From: Bryobacterales bacterium
GTDB lineage: Bacteria; Acidobacteriota; Terriglobia; Bryobacterales; UBA6623
Assembly: GCA_028819235.1 (NCBI GenBank)
Contig: JAPPMC010000237.1
Location: forward strand, 1 to 64,000
DNA length: 64,000 nucleotides
Direction of reading: 5' to 3'
The position numbers and the translations under genes are program-made. The notes under the pieces are model-generated. The model worked only from the letters and a program-made list of their open reading frames with translations. It searched no databases and had not been told where the DNA came from. Each line of letters opens with the position of its first letter. The stretch's first letter is position 1. This document shows, in pieces, positions 18,272 through 27,495 of this stretch.

Positions 18272-19603
18272 ATGAGCGGTAGGCAGATCTCAAGACGGGC
18301 TGTGCTGAGGGGGGCCGGGGCCACGATCGCCCTACCGTTCCTCGAAGTCACGAATCTGGCTCGCGGCGCGACTTCTTCATCAGGCGCGACGGCGCCCGTT
18401 CGCTTGGTCACGCTCTTTCATCCCAACGGAGTCTATCCCCAGAACTGGGACCCGGTCGGCGAGGGTCACGACTACCAGCTTTCCCGCATTCTGCAGCCGC
18501 TCGCGCCGGTAAAGCAACACGTCACGGTGATCTCCAACTTGGGGACCGGCGCAAAGGGGCACGTGGGTGCTACTTCCGCATTTCTCACCGGAACGCCCCT
18601 ACACAAGAAGGCGGCTGGCCGTATCAACACGCCGCACATGGGAACCTCGCTGGACCAATTCGTGGCCGAGCGGATGGCCGGGACGACGAGCGTCCCGTCC
18701 CTGGAGGTCGGCACGGAGCCTCCACGGTCCGGCGGGGAGAACGGCCTCGCGATCTCCTTTGCCAATACAGTGTCGTGGCGCTCGGACAGCACCAAGGTTG
18801 ACCCTGAGATCGAGCCGCAGGCGGTGTTCGACCGCCTGTTCGGCGTCAGCAAGAAGTCCCGCCAGCAGCTCGAGGACGACGCAAGCGTGCTCGACTACGT
18901 GCTGGAGGACGCGCGCGCACTCCACAAGCGGGGCAGCGCTGCGGACCGCCGCAAGCTTGACGAGTTCCTCACTTCCGTTCGGGAAGTAGAGGCGCGCATT
19001 GCCCGGAACCTGAACCCGTCGTCATTGGAGGCGGACTGGAAGCCGCTTGTTGAGCCAGAGCTGTTCCGTCCCGAGGCTGGCATTCCCCCGATGCGCGACG
19101 AGCACATCCGGCAGATGCTGGAGCTGATCACGCTGGCGTTGCAGACCGACACGACCCGTGTGGCCACGTTCATGATGGCCCATGGGTTCAGCCGCCAGAA
19201 TTTCACCTTCTTGGAAGGGGTGAAGGGCGACCACCACTCGATCTCGCACCACAAAGAGGATCCGGAGTTGACCGAGCCGTACACCATCGTCAGCCAGTGG
19301 TACGTGTCCCAGTTGGTGGAGCTGATTGAGCGGATGGCAACGGTCCAAGAGGGCAACGGCAGGACTCTGCTCGACAACTCGATGATTCTCTACGGTTCGG
19401 CACTAAAGAACGGCAACGGCCATACGACCCAGAACCTGCCCATCCTTCTGGCAGGGGGCGGTGCCGGGCAGCTGAACCCAGGGCGCAGGATCGCGCTGCC
19501 GGACGAGACGCCGCTTGCGAACTTGCACCTCACGCTGGCGAGAAACATGGGCGTCGAGGCCGAGCGCTTCAACACCAGCACGGGTACGATCACGAACCTG
19601 TAG
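18272..19603 (+). CDS. DUF1552 secreted protein
   Basis: A 443-residue protein. The N-terminus MSGRQISRRAVLRGAG then a hydrophobic stretch is a twin-arginine-type signal. The mature part has DUF1552 hallmarks: FHPNGVYPQNW, then 'AFLTGTP' and 'SLDQFVAERM', and the late block 'MMAHGFSRQNFTF' and 'DHHSISHH'. DUF1552 belongs to the alkaline-phosphatase-like or sulfatase-like superfamily group found in Planctomycetes, Myxococcota and Acidobacteriota, usually beside a DUF1592/DUF1588 cytochrome c gene; that partner is absent here. The activity is unknown. An upstream ATG at 18263 is open, but the AGGGG at 18258-18262 is correctly spaced only for ATG 18272. Confidence 0.88.
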   Translation: MSGRQISRRAVLRGAGATIALPFLEVTNLARGATSSSGATAPVRLVTLFHPNGVYPQNWDPVGEGHDYQLSRILQPLAPVKQHVTVISNLGTGAKGHVGATSAFLTGTPLHKKAAGRINTPHMGTSLDQFVAERMAGTTSVPSLEVGTEPPRSGGENGLAISFANTVSWRSDSTKVDPEIEPQAVFDRLFGVSKKSRQQLEDDASVLDYVLEDARALHKRGSAADRRKLDEFLTSVREVEARIARNLNPSSLEADWKPLVEPELFRPEAGIPPMRDEHIRQMLELITLALQTDTTRVATFMMAHGFSRQNFTFLEGVKGDHHSISHHKEDPELTEPYTIVSQWYVSQLVELIERMATVQEGNGRTLLDNSMILYGSALKNGNGHTTQNLPILLAGGGAGQLNPGRRIALPDETPLANLHLTLARNMGVEAERFNTSTGTITNL

Positions 19604-19798
19604 GCGGCTTGGGCGGCGTCCGGCAGTGGGCTGGACACTTAGCCGCTAGCCGGTCTGTCACAGTCTGGGTTGGCCCGGAAGACGGGTTGGCCGAATGGAG
19701 CAGCTGAGGCGGACCGCGCGCTTCGATCGGCAGCGGTCGCGTCGACTGCGGTCCCAAGGCCCTGCGCCGGAGGCCGCCGATGTTGCGCTCGGCCCCTC

Positions 19799-20293
19799 CT
19801 AGTCCGCTCGCGCGACCGATTTGGCGCCCGCCTGCAGCAAGACTTCCCTGAGGGCATTGGTGTCGTCTAGGCCCGAAACTTCAATCACCGCTCCACCCGA
19901 AGGCACTGGCGGTGCGGGAGGCTTCCGGCGCCTGAGGAGACGTCCCTCCCAGAGCAGGGCGGCCACTATACCGAGCACGGCACCCGCCATCGTCGTCTCG
20001 AACGTGACCACTCCTGTTGCCCAGCCCGAATTGATTGGCATCCCTCCGGTCACCAGCGGGTAATCCATTTGCGCCCGGTACACCAAAGTCGTGGCCGTGC
20101 CACCAACCACCGCCGCCGACAGTACGGCCACGAGCGACATCCGGCTCTTCCGCCGAAGAAGGGAAGGGTAAGGCTCGATCGGCCGCCGGGAATACAACTC
20201 GATTGCCTCCGGCGGCACACCCCTAGCGATGACCGAGCGAACAGCGCCGACGGCGGCGTGGCGGTCCCCAAAATCAGCGCGGAGTCGCTTCAC
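19799..20293 (-). CDS. actD: Alternative complex III subunit ActD (DUF3341)
   Basis: A 164-residue membrane protein with a short cytoplasmic N-terminal ferredoxin-like domain, then two hydrophobic segments (about residues 54-72 and 98-118). Between them lies 'DYPLVTGGMPINSGWATGVVTFE', which matches the diagnostic DUF3341 region of ActD. ActD anchors the quinol-oxidising alternative complex III in the inner membrane beside ActC. The start lies inside the end of actC (20-base overlap), so translation is coupled. The C-terminal tail after residue 118 is longer and more Pro/Lys-rich than I expect for ActD. It is the last act gene on this strand; actE and actF do not follow. Confidence 0.82.
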   Translation of the reverse strand: MKRLRADFGDRHAAVGAVRSVIARGVPPEAIELYSRRPIEPYPSLLRRKSRMSLVAVLSAAVVGGTATTLVYRAQMDYPLVTGGMPINSGWATGVVTFETTMAGAVLGIVAALLWEGRLLRRRKPPAPPVPSGGAVIEVSGLDDTNALREVLLQAGAKSVARAD

Positions 20294-21596
20294 CTTCGTA
20301 CTCCCACATCGCGATTATCGGAACTGCTTTGACGAACACCAGATAAAGAAGTGCCATGGCCGCGAACGTTCCAGCCGTAATCGAGAGTTCGATCCAGCTT
20401 GGAGCATAGCCGCCCCAGATAGAGGGCAGGTGCGGAGTGGACAGCGCAGGTATGACGATCAGGAACCGCTCCAGCCACATTCCAATGAGCACGGCTATGC
20501 CGCAGACGACCGTTGTCGAGATTCGCCGAAGCTTCGAGACTCCCAACAGAAGTAGCGGGATCGCGAGGTTGCAGGTGACCATGACCCAGAACAGGGCGCC
20601 GTATACTCCGTGCTCGCGCGCTTGGAACACGTCCATTTCCATGGGCAAGTTTCCGTACCAGGTCGTCAGGTGTTCCGAGAACGTGAAGTAGCCCCAGATC
20701 AGGCTCATGAGCAGCAGCAGCTTACCGAGGTTGACGAAGTGTACCTCTCGCAGGTATTCCTGAAGTCCCATCAGCCTGCGCAGGGTGGCCATCACCACCA
20801 CCAGGGCCGCGATGCCGCTGAAGATAGCTCCGACCACGAAGTAGGGCGGGAAAATCGTGTTGTGCCAAGTCGGCGTTAGTGACATTGAGAAGTCGTAAGC
20901 GACGACCGAGTGCACCGAAACCGCGATCGCGAGGATGACGATCGCCATCAGCTTCATGGCCCGCTCCAACGCCTGCCACTGGCGGTCGGAGCCCCGCCAC
21001 CCGAGCGAGAGCCAGCGGTATGCCCTGCGCCGCGCTCCAGTGCAGCGTTCTGCCATTTCCGCGAAGTCCGGAATCAGTGGAAGGTAGAGGTAGACCACGC
21101 TGCCGGTGAGGTAGGTGAGTATGGCGGTCAGATCCCAGAACAGGGGCGACCGAAAGTTGGGCCAGAGCATTCTCTCGTTGGCGTACGGGAGTATCCAGTA
21201 GAAGATCCACGGGCGGCTGATGTGGATGATCGGGAAGAGGCCTCCGATCATCAGGCAAAACACCGTGATGGCTTCGGCTGCCCTGGTGACAGGCCGGCGC
21301 CACTCGGCCCCGGTTAGGCGAAGGATCGCCGAGATCAGGGTCCCGGCATGCGAGATGCCGATCCAGAAGACGAAGTTGACGATATACAGGCCCCAGTACA
21401 CAGGCCGACGAAGTCCCGTGCTGCCAAACCCATTCGCGATCTGGTAGCCCCATGCGAACAGGGCCCATGCCACGATTGCGCCGCAGACGGCGACTGCTCC
21501 GACGTATCGGGGACTGCTGCCGGGCATGCGGGCGACCAAGTCCTCGCACACCTGAGCATGGCCAACCGGCCCACCCCGCGTTCCAGTCGTGGCCAC
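20274..21596 (-). CDS. actC: Alternative complex III subunit ActC (NrfD/PsrC family)
   Basis: A 440-residue polytopic protein with about ten predicted membrane segments. NrfD-family features are the 'GISHAGTLISAILRL' helix and 'GGLFPIIHISRPW' early on, 'SVHSVVAYDFSMSLTPTWHNTIFPPYF' in the middle, and 'LLLMSLIWGYFTFSEHL' later. ActC carries the quinol site in alternative complex III, which replaces the bc1 complex in many Acidobacteriota and Bacteroidota. The order actA-actB1-actB2-actC-actD is conserved. In Rhodothermus-type complexes ActB is one fused protein; here it is split in two genes upstream of this one. A 15-base gap separates it from actB2. Confidence 0.92.
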   Translation of the reverse strand: MATTGTRGGPVGHAQVCEDLVARMPGSSPRYVGAVAVCGAIVAWALFAWGYQIANGFGSTGLRRPVYWGLYIVNFVFWIGISHAGTLISAILRLTGAEWRRPVTRAAEAITVFCLMIGGLFPIIHISRPWIFYWILPYANERMLWPNFRSPLFWDLTAILTYLTGSVVYLYLPLIPDFAEMAERCTGARRRAYRWLSLGWRGSDRQWQALERAMKLMAIVILAIAVSVHSVVAYDFSMSLTPTWHNTIFPPYFVVGAIFSGIAALVVVMATLRRLMGLQEYLREVHFVNLGKLLLLMSLIWGYFTFSEHLTTWYGNLPMEMDVFQAREHGVYGALFWVMVTCNLAIPLLLLGVSKLRRISTTVVCGIAVLIGMWLERFLIVIPALSTPHLPSIWGGYAPSWIELSITAGTFAAMALLYLVFVKAVPIIAMWEYEGEATPR

Positions 21597-21611
21597 GGCT
21601 AAGGACAGATC

Positions 21612-22349
21612 CTAGTCCGCTCTCTCTAGGTAGAAGACGCGCGGCTTCGTTCCCAGCTCTTCGAGAAGCCGCTGCGCCCTGCGGCTGTTTGCCAGGCGCG
21701 CGACGCGGCTGGACGGATCGCTCAGGTCGCCGAACACCATCGCCTCCGCCGGGCAAGACTGGACGCAGGCTGGCTGGATCTCGCCGTCCCCGACTTCTCG
21801 ACCCTCGGCAGTCGCGTTGAGCTTGGCGCGCTTGATGCGCTGCACGCAGAACGTGCACTTCTCGACTACTCCGGCCGGCCTGACGGAAACGTCCGGGTTC
21901 AGTTGCAGGCCGAGCGGCTCCGCCCACTCCGGGGGGTACCAGTTAAAGAAGCGCACGGTGTATGGGCAGTTGATTGCGCAGTAGCGCGTTCCGATGCACC
22001 GGTTGTATATCTGGACATTCAGGCCCTCCGCATTCTGATAGGTGGCGTTGACCGGACAGACCGGCTCGCAAGGGGCCTCGTCGCACTGCTGGCAAAGCAC
22101 CGGCCGATGCCGTACGCGGATGTTTGGGAAATCGCCTTCGTAGTACCGGTCGATTCGGATCCAGTGCTTGGTGCGGCCCTTCGCGGCCTGGTCCTCTCCA
22201 GCGGTGGGGACGTTGTTCTCCGAAGCGCAGGCGACCACGCAGGCCTCGCAGCCCGTGCAGCGGTCAAGATCGATCGCCATGCCCCATTGGGGAGTCCGCC
22301 GCTGCGTCCCAGTTCCTGCTTCCGTCGATCCTTCAGGCATTTGCGGCAC
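21612..22349 (-). CDS. actB2: Alternative complex III iron-sulfur subunit (ActB2)
   Basis: A 245-residue ferredoxin-like subunit with four Cys clusters. The first is DRCTGCEACVVAC, then LCQQCDEAPCEPVCP, then RCIGTRYCAINCP, and last CTFCVQRI with a distant PACVQSCP. In the third cluster a Thr/Arg pair stands where a canonical Cys spacing would be C-x-x-C, consistent with a [3Fe-4S] site as reported for ActB. It would pass electrons between the ActB1-like protein and the cytochrome subunit. No own signal peptide is visible, so export would ride on the twin-arginine signal of the upstream partner. It lies 3 bases after the actB1 stop. Confidence 0.9.
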   Translation of the reverse strand: MPQMPEGSTEAGTGTQRRTPQWGMAIDLDRCTGCEACVVACASENNVPTAGEDQAAKGRTKHWIRIDRYYEGDFPNIRVRHRPVLCQQCDEAPCEPVCPVNATYQNAEGLNVQIYNRCIGTRYCAINCPYTVRFFNWYPPEWAEPLGLQLNPDVSVRPAGVVEKCTFCVQRIKRAKLNATAEGREVGDGEIQPACVQSCPAEAMVFGDLSDPSSRVARLANSRRAQRLLEELGTKPRVFYLERAD

Positions 22350-22352
22350 CTC

Positions 22353-24515
22353 TCATACCCTGTGGGGTGGCACGTCCCTGTCCTGCCGCGAGAACTGGAT
22401 CAGGCCCTTGCCCTTGTCCAACCGCTCCAAGTGAACCCTAACGGGGCCCATTGCCGTCGCCCCCGTGCGGCGATCCCGCATGTCCCCGAGCAGCGACATG
22501 GGATTTGCGCCGCGTCCGGAGGCGTAGCGGCCATATTGCGAGTGGCCCTGGCCCATCGCCATCGAGATCACTCCTGGGATAGCCGCCGGATTGACGTACG
22601 CGGGCGCTTCAAGGCTGCCGTGATCGGAGCGCGCGCGAACTATGTCGCCGTTCTCGATTGCCAGCTCGGAGGCCGTGACCGGATCGATTTCCAGCGGCAG
22701 GCCCCACATTGCGCTGGAAGTAGGATCCGGGAGTTCTTGCAGCCAAGGCCTGTTCGCGCCCCCGCCAGTCCCGAACTGCAGCGACTCGTAGGCCTGGAAC
22801 ACTGCGGGGACCATTGAGTCAGCTACCTCAAACGCTCCGAGCCCGATCACTCCCGTCGTCCCGCCGCTCGCTGGCCGCCCCTGCCAACATCCCTGTTCCA
22901 GCGCCGACTCGACGAATCCCTCCGAGGACCCTGCGCCGTTCCCGGCCCCAAGTGTTGCGTGCAGCCGGGTCAGCGCTCCTTGGGCATCGAGCGGTTCGAA
23001 CGGCTTGCCGGCAGACGCAGCCAAGTCCGCCAATACGGAATCAGCCGGACGAGAGTCGTGGAGGGCGGCCACGAATCGTGCGCTGCAGGCAACGGACTCG
23101 ACCAAAGATGCAGACGGCAGCGCAACCGCCTCGCGTTCTAGTGGGTCGTGGTCCGGAAGGACTACGTCCGCGTACGCCGATGTATCGTCCACGAAACTCG
23201 ACAGGCTGATCACAGTTCCCGCATTCGCCAGGGCTTCGCGGCACGAAGGGGAACTATAGGCAGGGTTTGCGCCGTCGATGATGACCAAGTTTGCGTTCGC
23301 GAGCCGCTCTCGCCACCGGTTCGAGGAAGGGCGGGCCTCCACAAGGTCCGCCAGCACGGTGGGCGGGGGCATCACGCCGCCCGCTACACCGACCCTCCCA
23401 AGAAGGACGTTTAGTGCGCTCGCGGCAGCCACAGCATCCGCGGAGTGCTCGCGCACGATCGAGGCACCTGCGACTACGACTGGTGCCGAAGCGGCGGCCA
23501 ATTCGGTCGCGACTTCCCGGATTGTTCCTGCGGACATGCCACAGGCAGCGGATGCCTCGTCGAGATCCACTTCGGCGAATGCGGCTCTCGCGGCCTCGAC
23601 CGCCCGAGTGGGCGACGCCCCAGCTCCGAGGTCGACCAAGGCCCGGCCCAGCCCCAAGGCCAGTGCCAGTTCGCCCCCGGGCCAGACCGGCAACCATCGG
23701 TCTGCGTTCCAGGCAGTCAGCGAGAATCTGGACTCTGCGTGGATCAGGCGGCCCCGGACGCCCGGGCGCCCTCGGCGCATGTGCCCGAACTGGCGCGTGT
23801 ACAGCACGGGGGAGACCCATCCGGACAGGAAGTCCGCGCCGATCGACAGCACGAGCGTCGCGTCGCGGATGGCGTAGGCAGGGATCCCTCGCCAGCCGTA
23901 TGCCCGCTCGGCACCTTGCACCTCCGCGGCAAAGTCGCGAACACCTACGGCACAGGCCGGCGGTGCGCCGAGCGCCGACAGGAACTTGGCGATGTTCGCG
24001 GCCCGAAGATCCGCCCTCGGACGGCTCAGGAACACGACCCGCCCGGCGTCTTCCGCGACCGCCGAGTCAAGTGCCTCAGCCGCCTCCTGCATGGCGGATT
24101 CCCAAGAGACCGCCTCGAATCGCCCTGCGCCGCGGGGCCCTGCGCGCCGCATCGGCCCCCGCAGCCTGTCCGGGCCGTAGAGGGCTTGCAGCCCCGCGTG
24201 GCCACGGGCGCAGAGGCGCCCGCCGCTGGTTGGATCGTTGGGGTTCCCCTCCAGTTTCTTGACGGTGGCGATGCGCTGGCGGACCCGTTCCCCGTCCACC
24301 TCGATCTCGCGTTCGGATGCCATAACGCGGGCGAGGATCCCGCATCCGGCCGCGCATTCCCCACAGACTGCCGGATGCCACGACTCGACCCCTGGAGTGA
24401 TCCCCTCCTCTGGCACGAGCAGGGGAATGATCTCCTCCGACTTCCGCCCGCAGGCTCCTGTGATTGCTCCCCCGGACGCCGTACCAACGACCCGGAAGAA
24501 GTTGCGGCGGTCCAT
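22353..24515 (-). CDS. actB1: Molybdopterin-oxidoreductase-like subunit of alternative complex III (ActB1)
   Basis: A 720-residue protein with a twin-arginine-type signal (DRRNFFRVVG plus hydrophobic stretch). A [4Fe-4S] motif C51-x2-C54-x3-C58 ... C102 comes next, followed by the DMSO-reductase-like fold. ActB1-type proteins keep this fold but are reported to lack molybdenum. The C-terminal domain ends with 'AMGPVRVHLERL'. The split into ActB1 and ActB2 matches Acidobacteriota-like operons. Export of the folded iron-sulfur protein with ActB2 is inferred from the signal. The gene sits between the pentahaem actA and actB2 and is 3 bases from the latter. Confidence 0.87.
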   Translation of the reverse strand: MDRRNFFRVVGTASGGAITGACGRKSEEIIPLLVPEEGITPGVESWHPAVCGECAAGCGILARVMASEREIEVDGERVRQRIATVKKLEGNPNDPTSGGRLCARGHAGLQALYGPDRLRGPMRRAGPRGAGRFEAVSWESAMQEAAEALDSAVAEDAGRVVFLSRPRADLRAANIAKFLSALGAPPACAVGVRDFAAEVQGAERAYGWRGIPAYAIRDATLVLSIGADFLSGWVSPVLYTRQFGHMRRGRPGVRGRLIHAESRFSLTAWNADRWLPVWPGGELALALGLGRALVDLGAGASPTRAVEAARAAFAEVDLDEASAACGMSAGTIREVATELAAASAPVVVAGASIVREHSADAVAAASALNVLLGRVGVAGGVMPPPTVLADLVEARPSSNRWRERLANANLVIIDGANPAYSSPSCREALANAGTVISLSSFVDDTSAYADVVLPDHDPLEREAVALPSASLVESVACSARFVAALHDSRPADSVLADLAASAGKPFEPLDAQGALTRLHATLGAGNGAGSSEGFVESALEQGCWQGRPASGGTTGVIGLGAFEVADSMVPAVFQAYESLQFGTGGGANRPWLQELPDPTSSAMWGLPLEIDPVTASELAIENGDIVRARSDHGSLEAPAYVNPAAIPGVISMAMGQGHSQYGRYASGRGANPMSLLGDMRDRRTGATAMGPVRVHLERLDKGKGLIQFSRQDRDVPPHRV

Positions 24516-24548
24516 CGTGTCTCTCAGCCTTGGCCTGTGCTCGCGGAA

Positions 24549-25052
24549 CTAGTAGTGGCAGGCCAAGCAGTCATCGCTGGCCGAGTTGTCGCGGTGGCAC
24601 TGGACGCATGTGCCCATCGTGTGAATTACCGTGGGGACGGCCACGGTCATGGACGCGACATCCCCGTGGCATCGTGCGCACTCGATCTCGGCACGGGCAT
24701 GGGGCGCGTGCCGGAACTGTACCGCCGCGTCTTTGGCAAATCCGTACACGCGCAGCCATGGGACCTCGCGTTGCTTTTCCCAGTACGCGACCAAACGGCC
24801 GATTTCCGGACGGTCAGTCGCGATGAACTGGTGGCAGGCCATGCATCTGCGGATCGACGGGATTCCGGCGGCGTCTCGCGTCTTGGCGCCGGAGTGGCAA
24901 TCCGTGCACTGCATGCGCGCCTTCTCGATGTGCGCCGCATGCGAGAAGCTTAGGGGCTGGTCGGCCGCCATCAGGACGCCGGCTGCGGCCAGGAATAGGA
25001 GGAGCATCAGCGGGGGGCGCACGCCCTTGTACGGAGCATGGCCTGACTGCAT
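24549..25052 (-). CDS. actA: Pentahaem cytochrome c, alternative complex III subunit ActA
   Basis: From ATG 25052 the protein has 167 residues, an N-terminal membrane segment (about 14-29) and exactly five C-x-x-C-H haem motifs: C49, C70, C125, C149 and C162. Five haems is the number described for ActA. It would take electrons from the iron-sulfur subunits and pass them on in the periplasm. The frame is open upstream to 25184, but those 44 residues are Arg/Pro-rich and precede the signal, so the internal start is preferred although no good ribosome-binding site is seen. A bound His upstream of the first motif (SFSHAAH) is typical of c7-like domains. It is first of actA-B1-B2-C-D. Confidence 0.88.
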   Translation of the reverse strand: MQSGHAPYKGVRPPLMLLLFLAAAGVLMAADQPLSFSHAAHIEKARMQCTDCHSGAKTRDAAGIPSIRRCMACHQFIATDRPEIGRLVAYWEKQREVPWLRVYGFAKDAAVQFRHAPHARAEIECARCHGDVASMTVAVPTVIHTMGTCVQCHRDNSASDDCLACHY

Positions 25053-25117
25053 AAGGATAGCCGAGAGAGCGCACTTGCCACCGACTCTGCGATTGCCGGG
25101 CCCAAGTGTCTCACCGG

Positions 25118-25735
25118 TCAGCGTGTGCGTGAACGCTGGCCTTGGCCACCTCCACCGAGGGCTTCTTTCAACAGGCTGGCGCACTCTGCGGAGTAATCTA
25201 TCGTCAATGCGGCGTCATGCGCGGCCGACGACATCTTCCGCCAGGTCTTGCGCAAGATCCGCACCATGTCCGGCCGCTCCTGTGTAGCGGCAAACGGCTC
25301 GAAGTAGTGGTCGAGGAACACAAGGCACGCTACGTCCTCGAGCGTCTGCGCCCAGGCGTCCGTCCGGAAGCGCTCCTTGCGGATGGTTGCCTGCACGCGT
25401 TGCACCGTCTCGGCCCCCACTCCGCACTCGCGCATGATTGCCCCGGCCGTGTCGGCATGGAACCGGCCCAGCTCACGCCGCCACCGCAGGTACCCGGTAC
25501 GTCCGCTCGGATAGGTGGTTCGCGGGATCTTCCACCTGCAAATGTGCTGCGCCCGCACAGCCAACCGCACCTCCTCAGGGGCCTGCGGGGCCAGCCGGTC
25601 GAGCCAGGCGGACATCCGGCGGGCGTATGCAAGCTCCTTGGGCGTACCGTCGGCCTCGAGATTCGGGTCTTCCGAGTTTGCCGCGTCGAATCGCCGCACG
25701 CAGCGCTCAACGATGTGCCCGTCCAAGGCCATCAT
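25118..25735 (-). CDS. DUF4202 protein
   Basis: A 205-residue soluble protein matching DUF4202 over most of its length: 'FDAANSEDPN', 'KELAYARRMSAWLDRLAP', 'RAQHICRWKIPRTTYP', 'GYLRWRRELGRFHA', 'VQATIRKERF' and 'LEDVACLVFLDHYFE'. His and Asp residues in these blocks resemble an HD-like metal site, but the activity is not known. Its start overlaps the rsmE stop as ATGATG, so it is co-translated with the rRNA methylase. It precedes the act operon on the same strand by 65 bases. The C-terminal 20 residues (Gly/Arg-rich) look unconserved. Confidence 0.85.
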   Translation of the reverse strand: MMALDGHIVERCVRRFDAANSEDPNLEADGTPKELAYARRMSAWLDRLAPQAPEEVRLAVRAQHICRWKIPRTTYPSGRTGYLRWRRELGRFHADTAGAIMRECGVGAETVQRVQATIRKERFRTDAWAQTLEDVACLVFLDHYFEPFAATQERPDMVRILRKTWRKMSSAAHDAALTIDYSAECASLLKEALGGGGQGQRSRTR

Positions 25736-26445
25736 TGAGCGCTCCGGAGATCATGCTGGCTAGTGATCACAGCGGCCATTGACACTGCCGCCGTTTCGCT
25801 TCGGAGGATGCTCGTGCCGAGGCAGGCAGGCCGGAAGCCGTGCTTGGTCGCCAGGTCGACTTCCGTGGACGTCCAGCCTCCCTCCGGGCCCACAAGTAAG
25901 GAAGTGCTGCCTCGTTCGCATGCGCGAGCTACCGCCTCCCCTCCCGGATCGGCCAGAATCCCCCCGCGCGTGCCCTTGCTGTGGACCGCGGCCTCGAAGG
26001 CCAAGGGTGGGTTCACCGCCGGCGCTGCAAGATGCCTTGACTGCTGGGCAGCTTCGACAGCGATTCTGGACCACCGCTCCACACGCCGTGATGCGGCCCT
26101 CACGAGCCGGCGGTCGCAGCGGCCGGCCTCCAATGGCGTCACGCTACGAACGCCAATTTCCGTGAGCTTTTCGACGGCCCAGTCAAACCGAGAGAACTTG
26201 ATGATTGCCAACGACACGTCCAGCCTGGCGGGCCTTGGAGAGGGGAGAGGTTCGCGGACTCGGAAGCGGACCTCAGCCGCGGAACAGGCTATCGTCACAG
26301 CGCGGTAAGCCGTTTGCTGGTCGGAAACCTCGACATGCTCGCCGGGCCGTAGCCGGGCCACCCTAGACAGGTGGTGGGCTGGCCGCCCCGTGACCGTAGC
26401 CTCAGAGCCATCGATGCTGTCAACGAAGACCCGCCGCAAGGCCAT
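25732..26445 (-). CDS. rsmE: 16S rRNA (uracil-1498-N3)-methyltransferase RsmE
   Basis: A 237-residue SPOUT methylase. The N-terminal PUA-like domain is followed by 'KFSRFDWAVEKLTEIGV' (about 86-103) and 'RRVERWSRIAVEAAQQSRH'. The C-terminal trefoil-knot motifs are LLVGPEGGWTSTEVDLA (about 183-199) and LGTSILRSETAA (about 208-219), which bind S-adenosylmethionine. It methylates U1498 of 16S rRNA. Length is normal. The DUF4202 gene is coupled to its stop codon. No gene lies upstream for about 650 bases, so the promoter should be within 26446-26600. Confidence 0.95.
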   Translation of the reverse strand: MALRRVFVDSIDGSEATVTGRPAHHLSRVARLRPGEHVEVSDQQTAYRAVTIACSAAEVRFRVREPLPSPRPARLDVSLAIIKFSRFDWAVEKLTEIGVRSVTPLEAGRCDRRLVRAASRRVERWSRIAVEAAQQSRHLAAPAVNPPLAFEAAVHSKGTRGGILADPGGEAVARACERGSTSLLVGPEGGWTSTEVDLATKHGFRPACLGTSILRSETAAVSMAAVITSQHDLRSAQ

Positions 26446-27078
26446 CGATTCCTAGCGTAGCGGTTTGCTTCGTGCCCAAGGTCGCGGATCGTCCCGCATC
26501 TTCGGCGGCCAGTTGACCGGGAGAGGACTGGTTCCCGCCACTCCCCTCAATGGCACGTCTTACCTCAGTTCTTGGGCACGGCCAGGTGAGTGATACGTCG
26601 CGTGCACTCATCTGACCTCGGAGCCGACACTGTGAGACTCAATCCGCCTGCCATTCGCGGCGACAGCGCCAGCAGCAGCCCGGCAGAACGGTCTGCCAAG
26701 TCGCGCACCGGCAGGCTGCGGCTAGGTGGCGGTGTTTGGTGTTCCCAGTAAAGGGACCGTAGTGGCGCGCGTGCTTCGACCGGATCGTCCGCACATGACG
26801 CTCTCCTCCCTTTGGGACACGGTATAAGCCAATGTGTGCTGGCTCTACGAAGGAGCTGGCTGGAGCGTCGGGGGCTCGATGGGCTTCCGCCAGTTCGCCA
26901 GCTGGCTTCGAGGTCGGGGTGTCAGCAGAAGCGAGGTCGCCGGCATCGCAAGCGCCAGCATGCGCCTTGAAACCCTGCTCGAGCGCCTGACGAATGCGAT
27001 CAGGTCGATCGAGGCACAGTAGAACGTCCGGTCTGCGGTCTCTGAGGTCCGCGGCCTAGCGCCGACGGTTCAGGCGAC
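26446..27078. other. Intergenic region, mostly featureless
   Basis: About 630 bases upstream of rsmE. A 62-codon frame on the plus strand (26834-27022) ends in a helical, plausible segment (RLETLLERLTNAIRSIEAQ), but it has no recognised family and only a weak start, so I leave it uncalled. No tRNA or repeat is visible. Confidence 0.4.
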
Positions 27079-27104
27079 GATCGGCCGTTCTTCAGCGGCC
27101 GATC
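27079..27104. other. Perfect 9-bp inverted repeat (hairpin)
   Basis: GATCGGCCG and its exact reverse complement CGGCCGATC are separated by eight bases, giving a strong GC-rich stem. No T-run follows on either strand, so a classical intrinsic terminator is unlikely. It lies at the end of the weakly coding region left of the copy-2 nucleotidyltransferase pair and could be a terminator aid, a protein site or chance. Confidence 0.5.
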
Positions 27105-27435
27105 CGACTCGGCGCTGGTGCGGCTTCCGGATGCACCCCCATTGGCGCGAACCGCCTGCTGAAGGCCTCGCGAAGGCACATGGTCGCATGCCACGGGTAT
27201 CGGGTGTCATTGCATAGCTGGAATACCAGCGCGTCCGCGCGTCTTAGTGTCCGGAAGTCGTATGGGTCGTCGTCGCCATGGTCGTGCACGACCAATTCCC
27301 CGTCGGCCCGAGGCTCAGCTTCCGCTCGGCTGGCCCAAGCTCGGCGATCCTGAAGGCCGAATCCTTGGAGCAGTCGCTGACGAAAACCCGGTATATCGTC
27401 GGGATCGGCTCGTATGCCCGGAGATCAGAGATCAC
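27092..27435 (-). pseudogene. Possible frameshifted hypothetical gene
   Basis: Two overlapping minus-strand frames (27244-27435 and 27092-27295) read as one plausible protein if joined near 27295. The first starts 'MISDLRAYEPIPTIYRVFV' and the second continues with acidic and aromatic residues ('DDDPYDFRTLRRADALVF'). Each alone is truncated. No family is recognised. It lies directly downstream of the copy-2 nucleotidyltransferase, with which it would share transcription. The composition is less Arg/Pro-rich than non-coding frames here, which is the only support for coding. Confidence 0.3.
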
Positions 27436-27495
27436 CGCCTTGGTTCCCTTGGTGCAGGTCTCTGATCACTGTCGCTGATGACGCAAAGATCTCGG

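Noticed and set aside
23445-24953. A 502-codon plus-strand frame
   Set aside because: Antisense to actB1 and actA; no domain and composition of a shadow frame.
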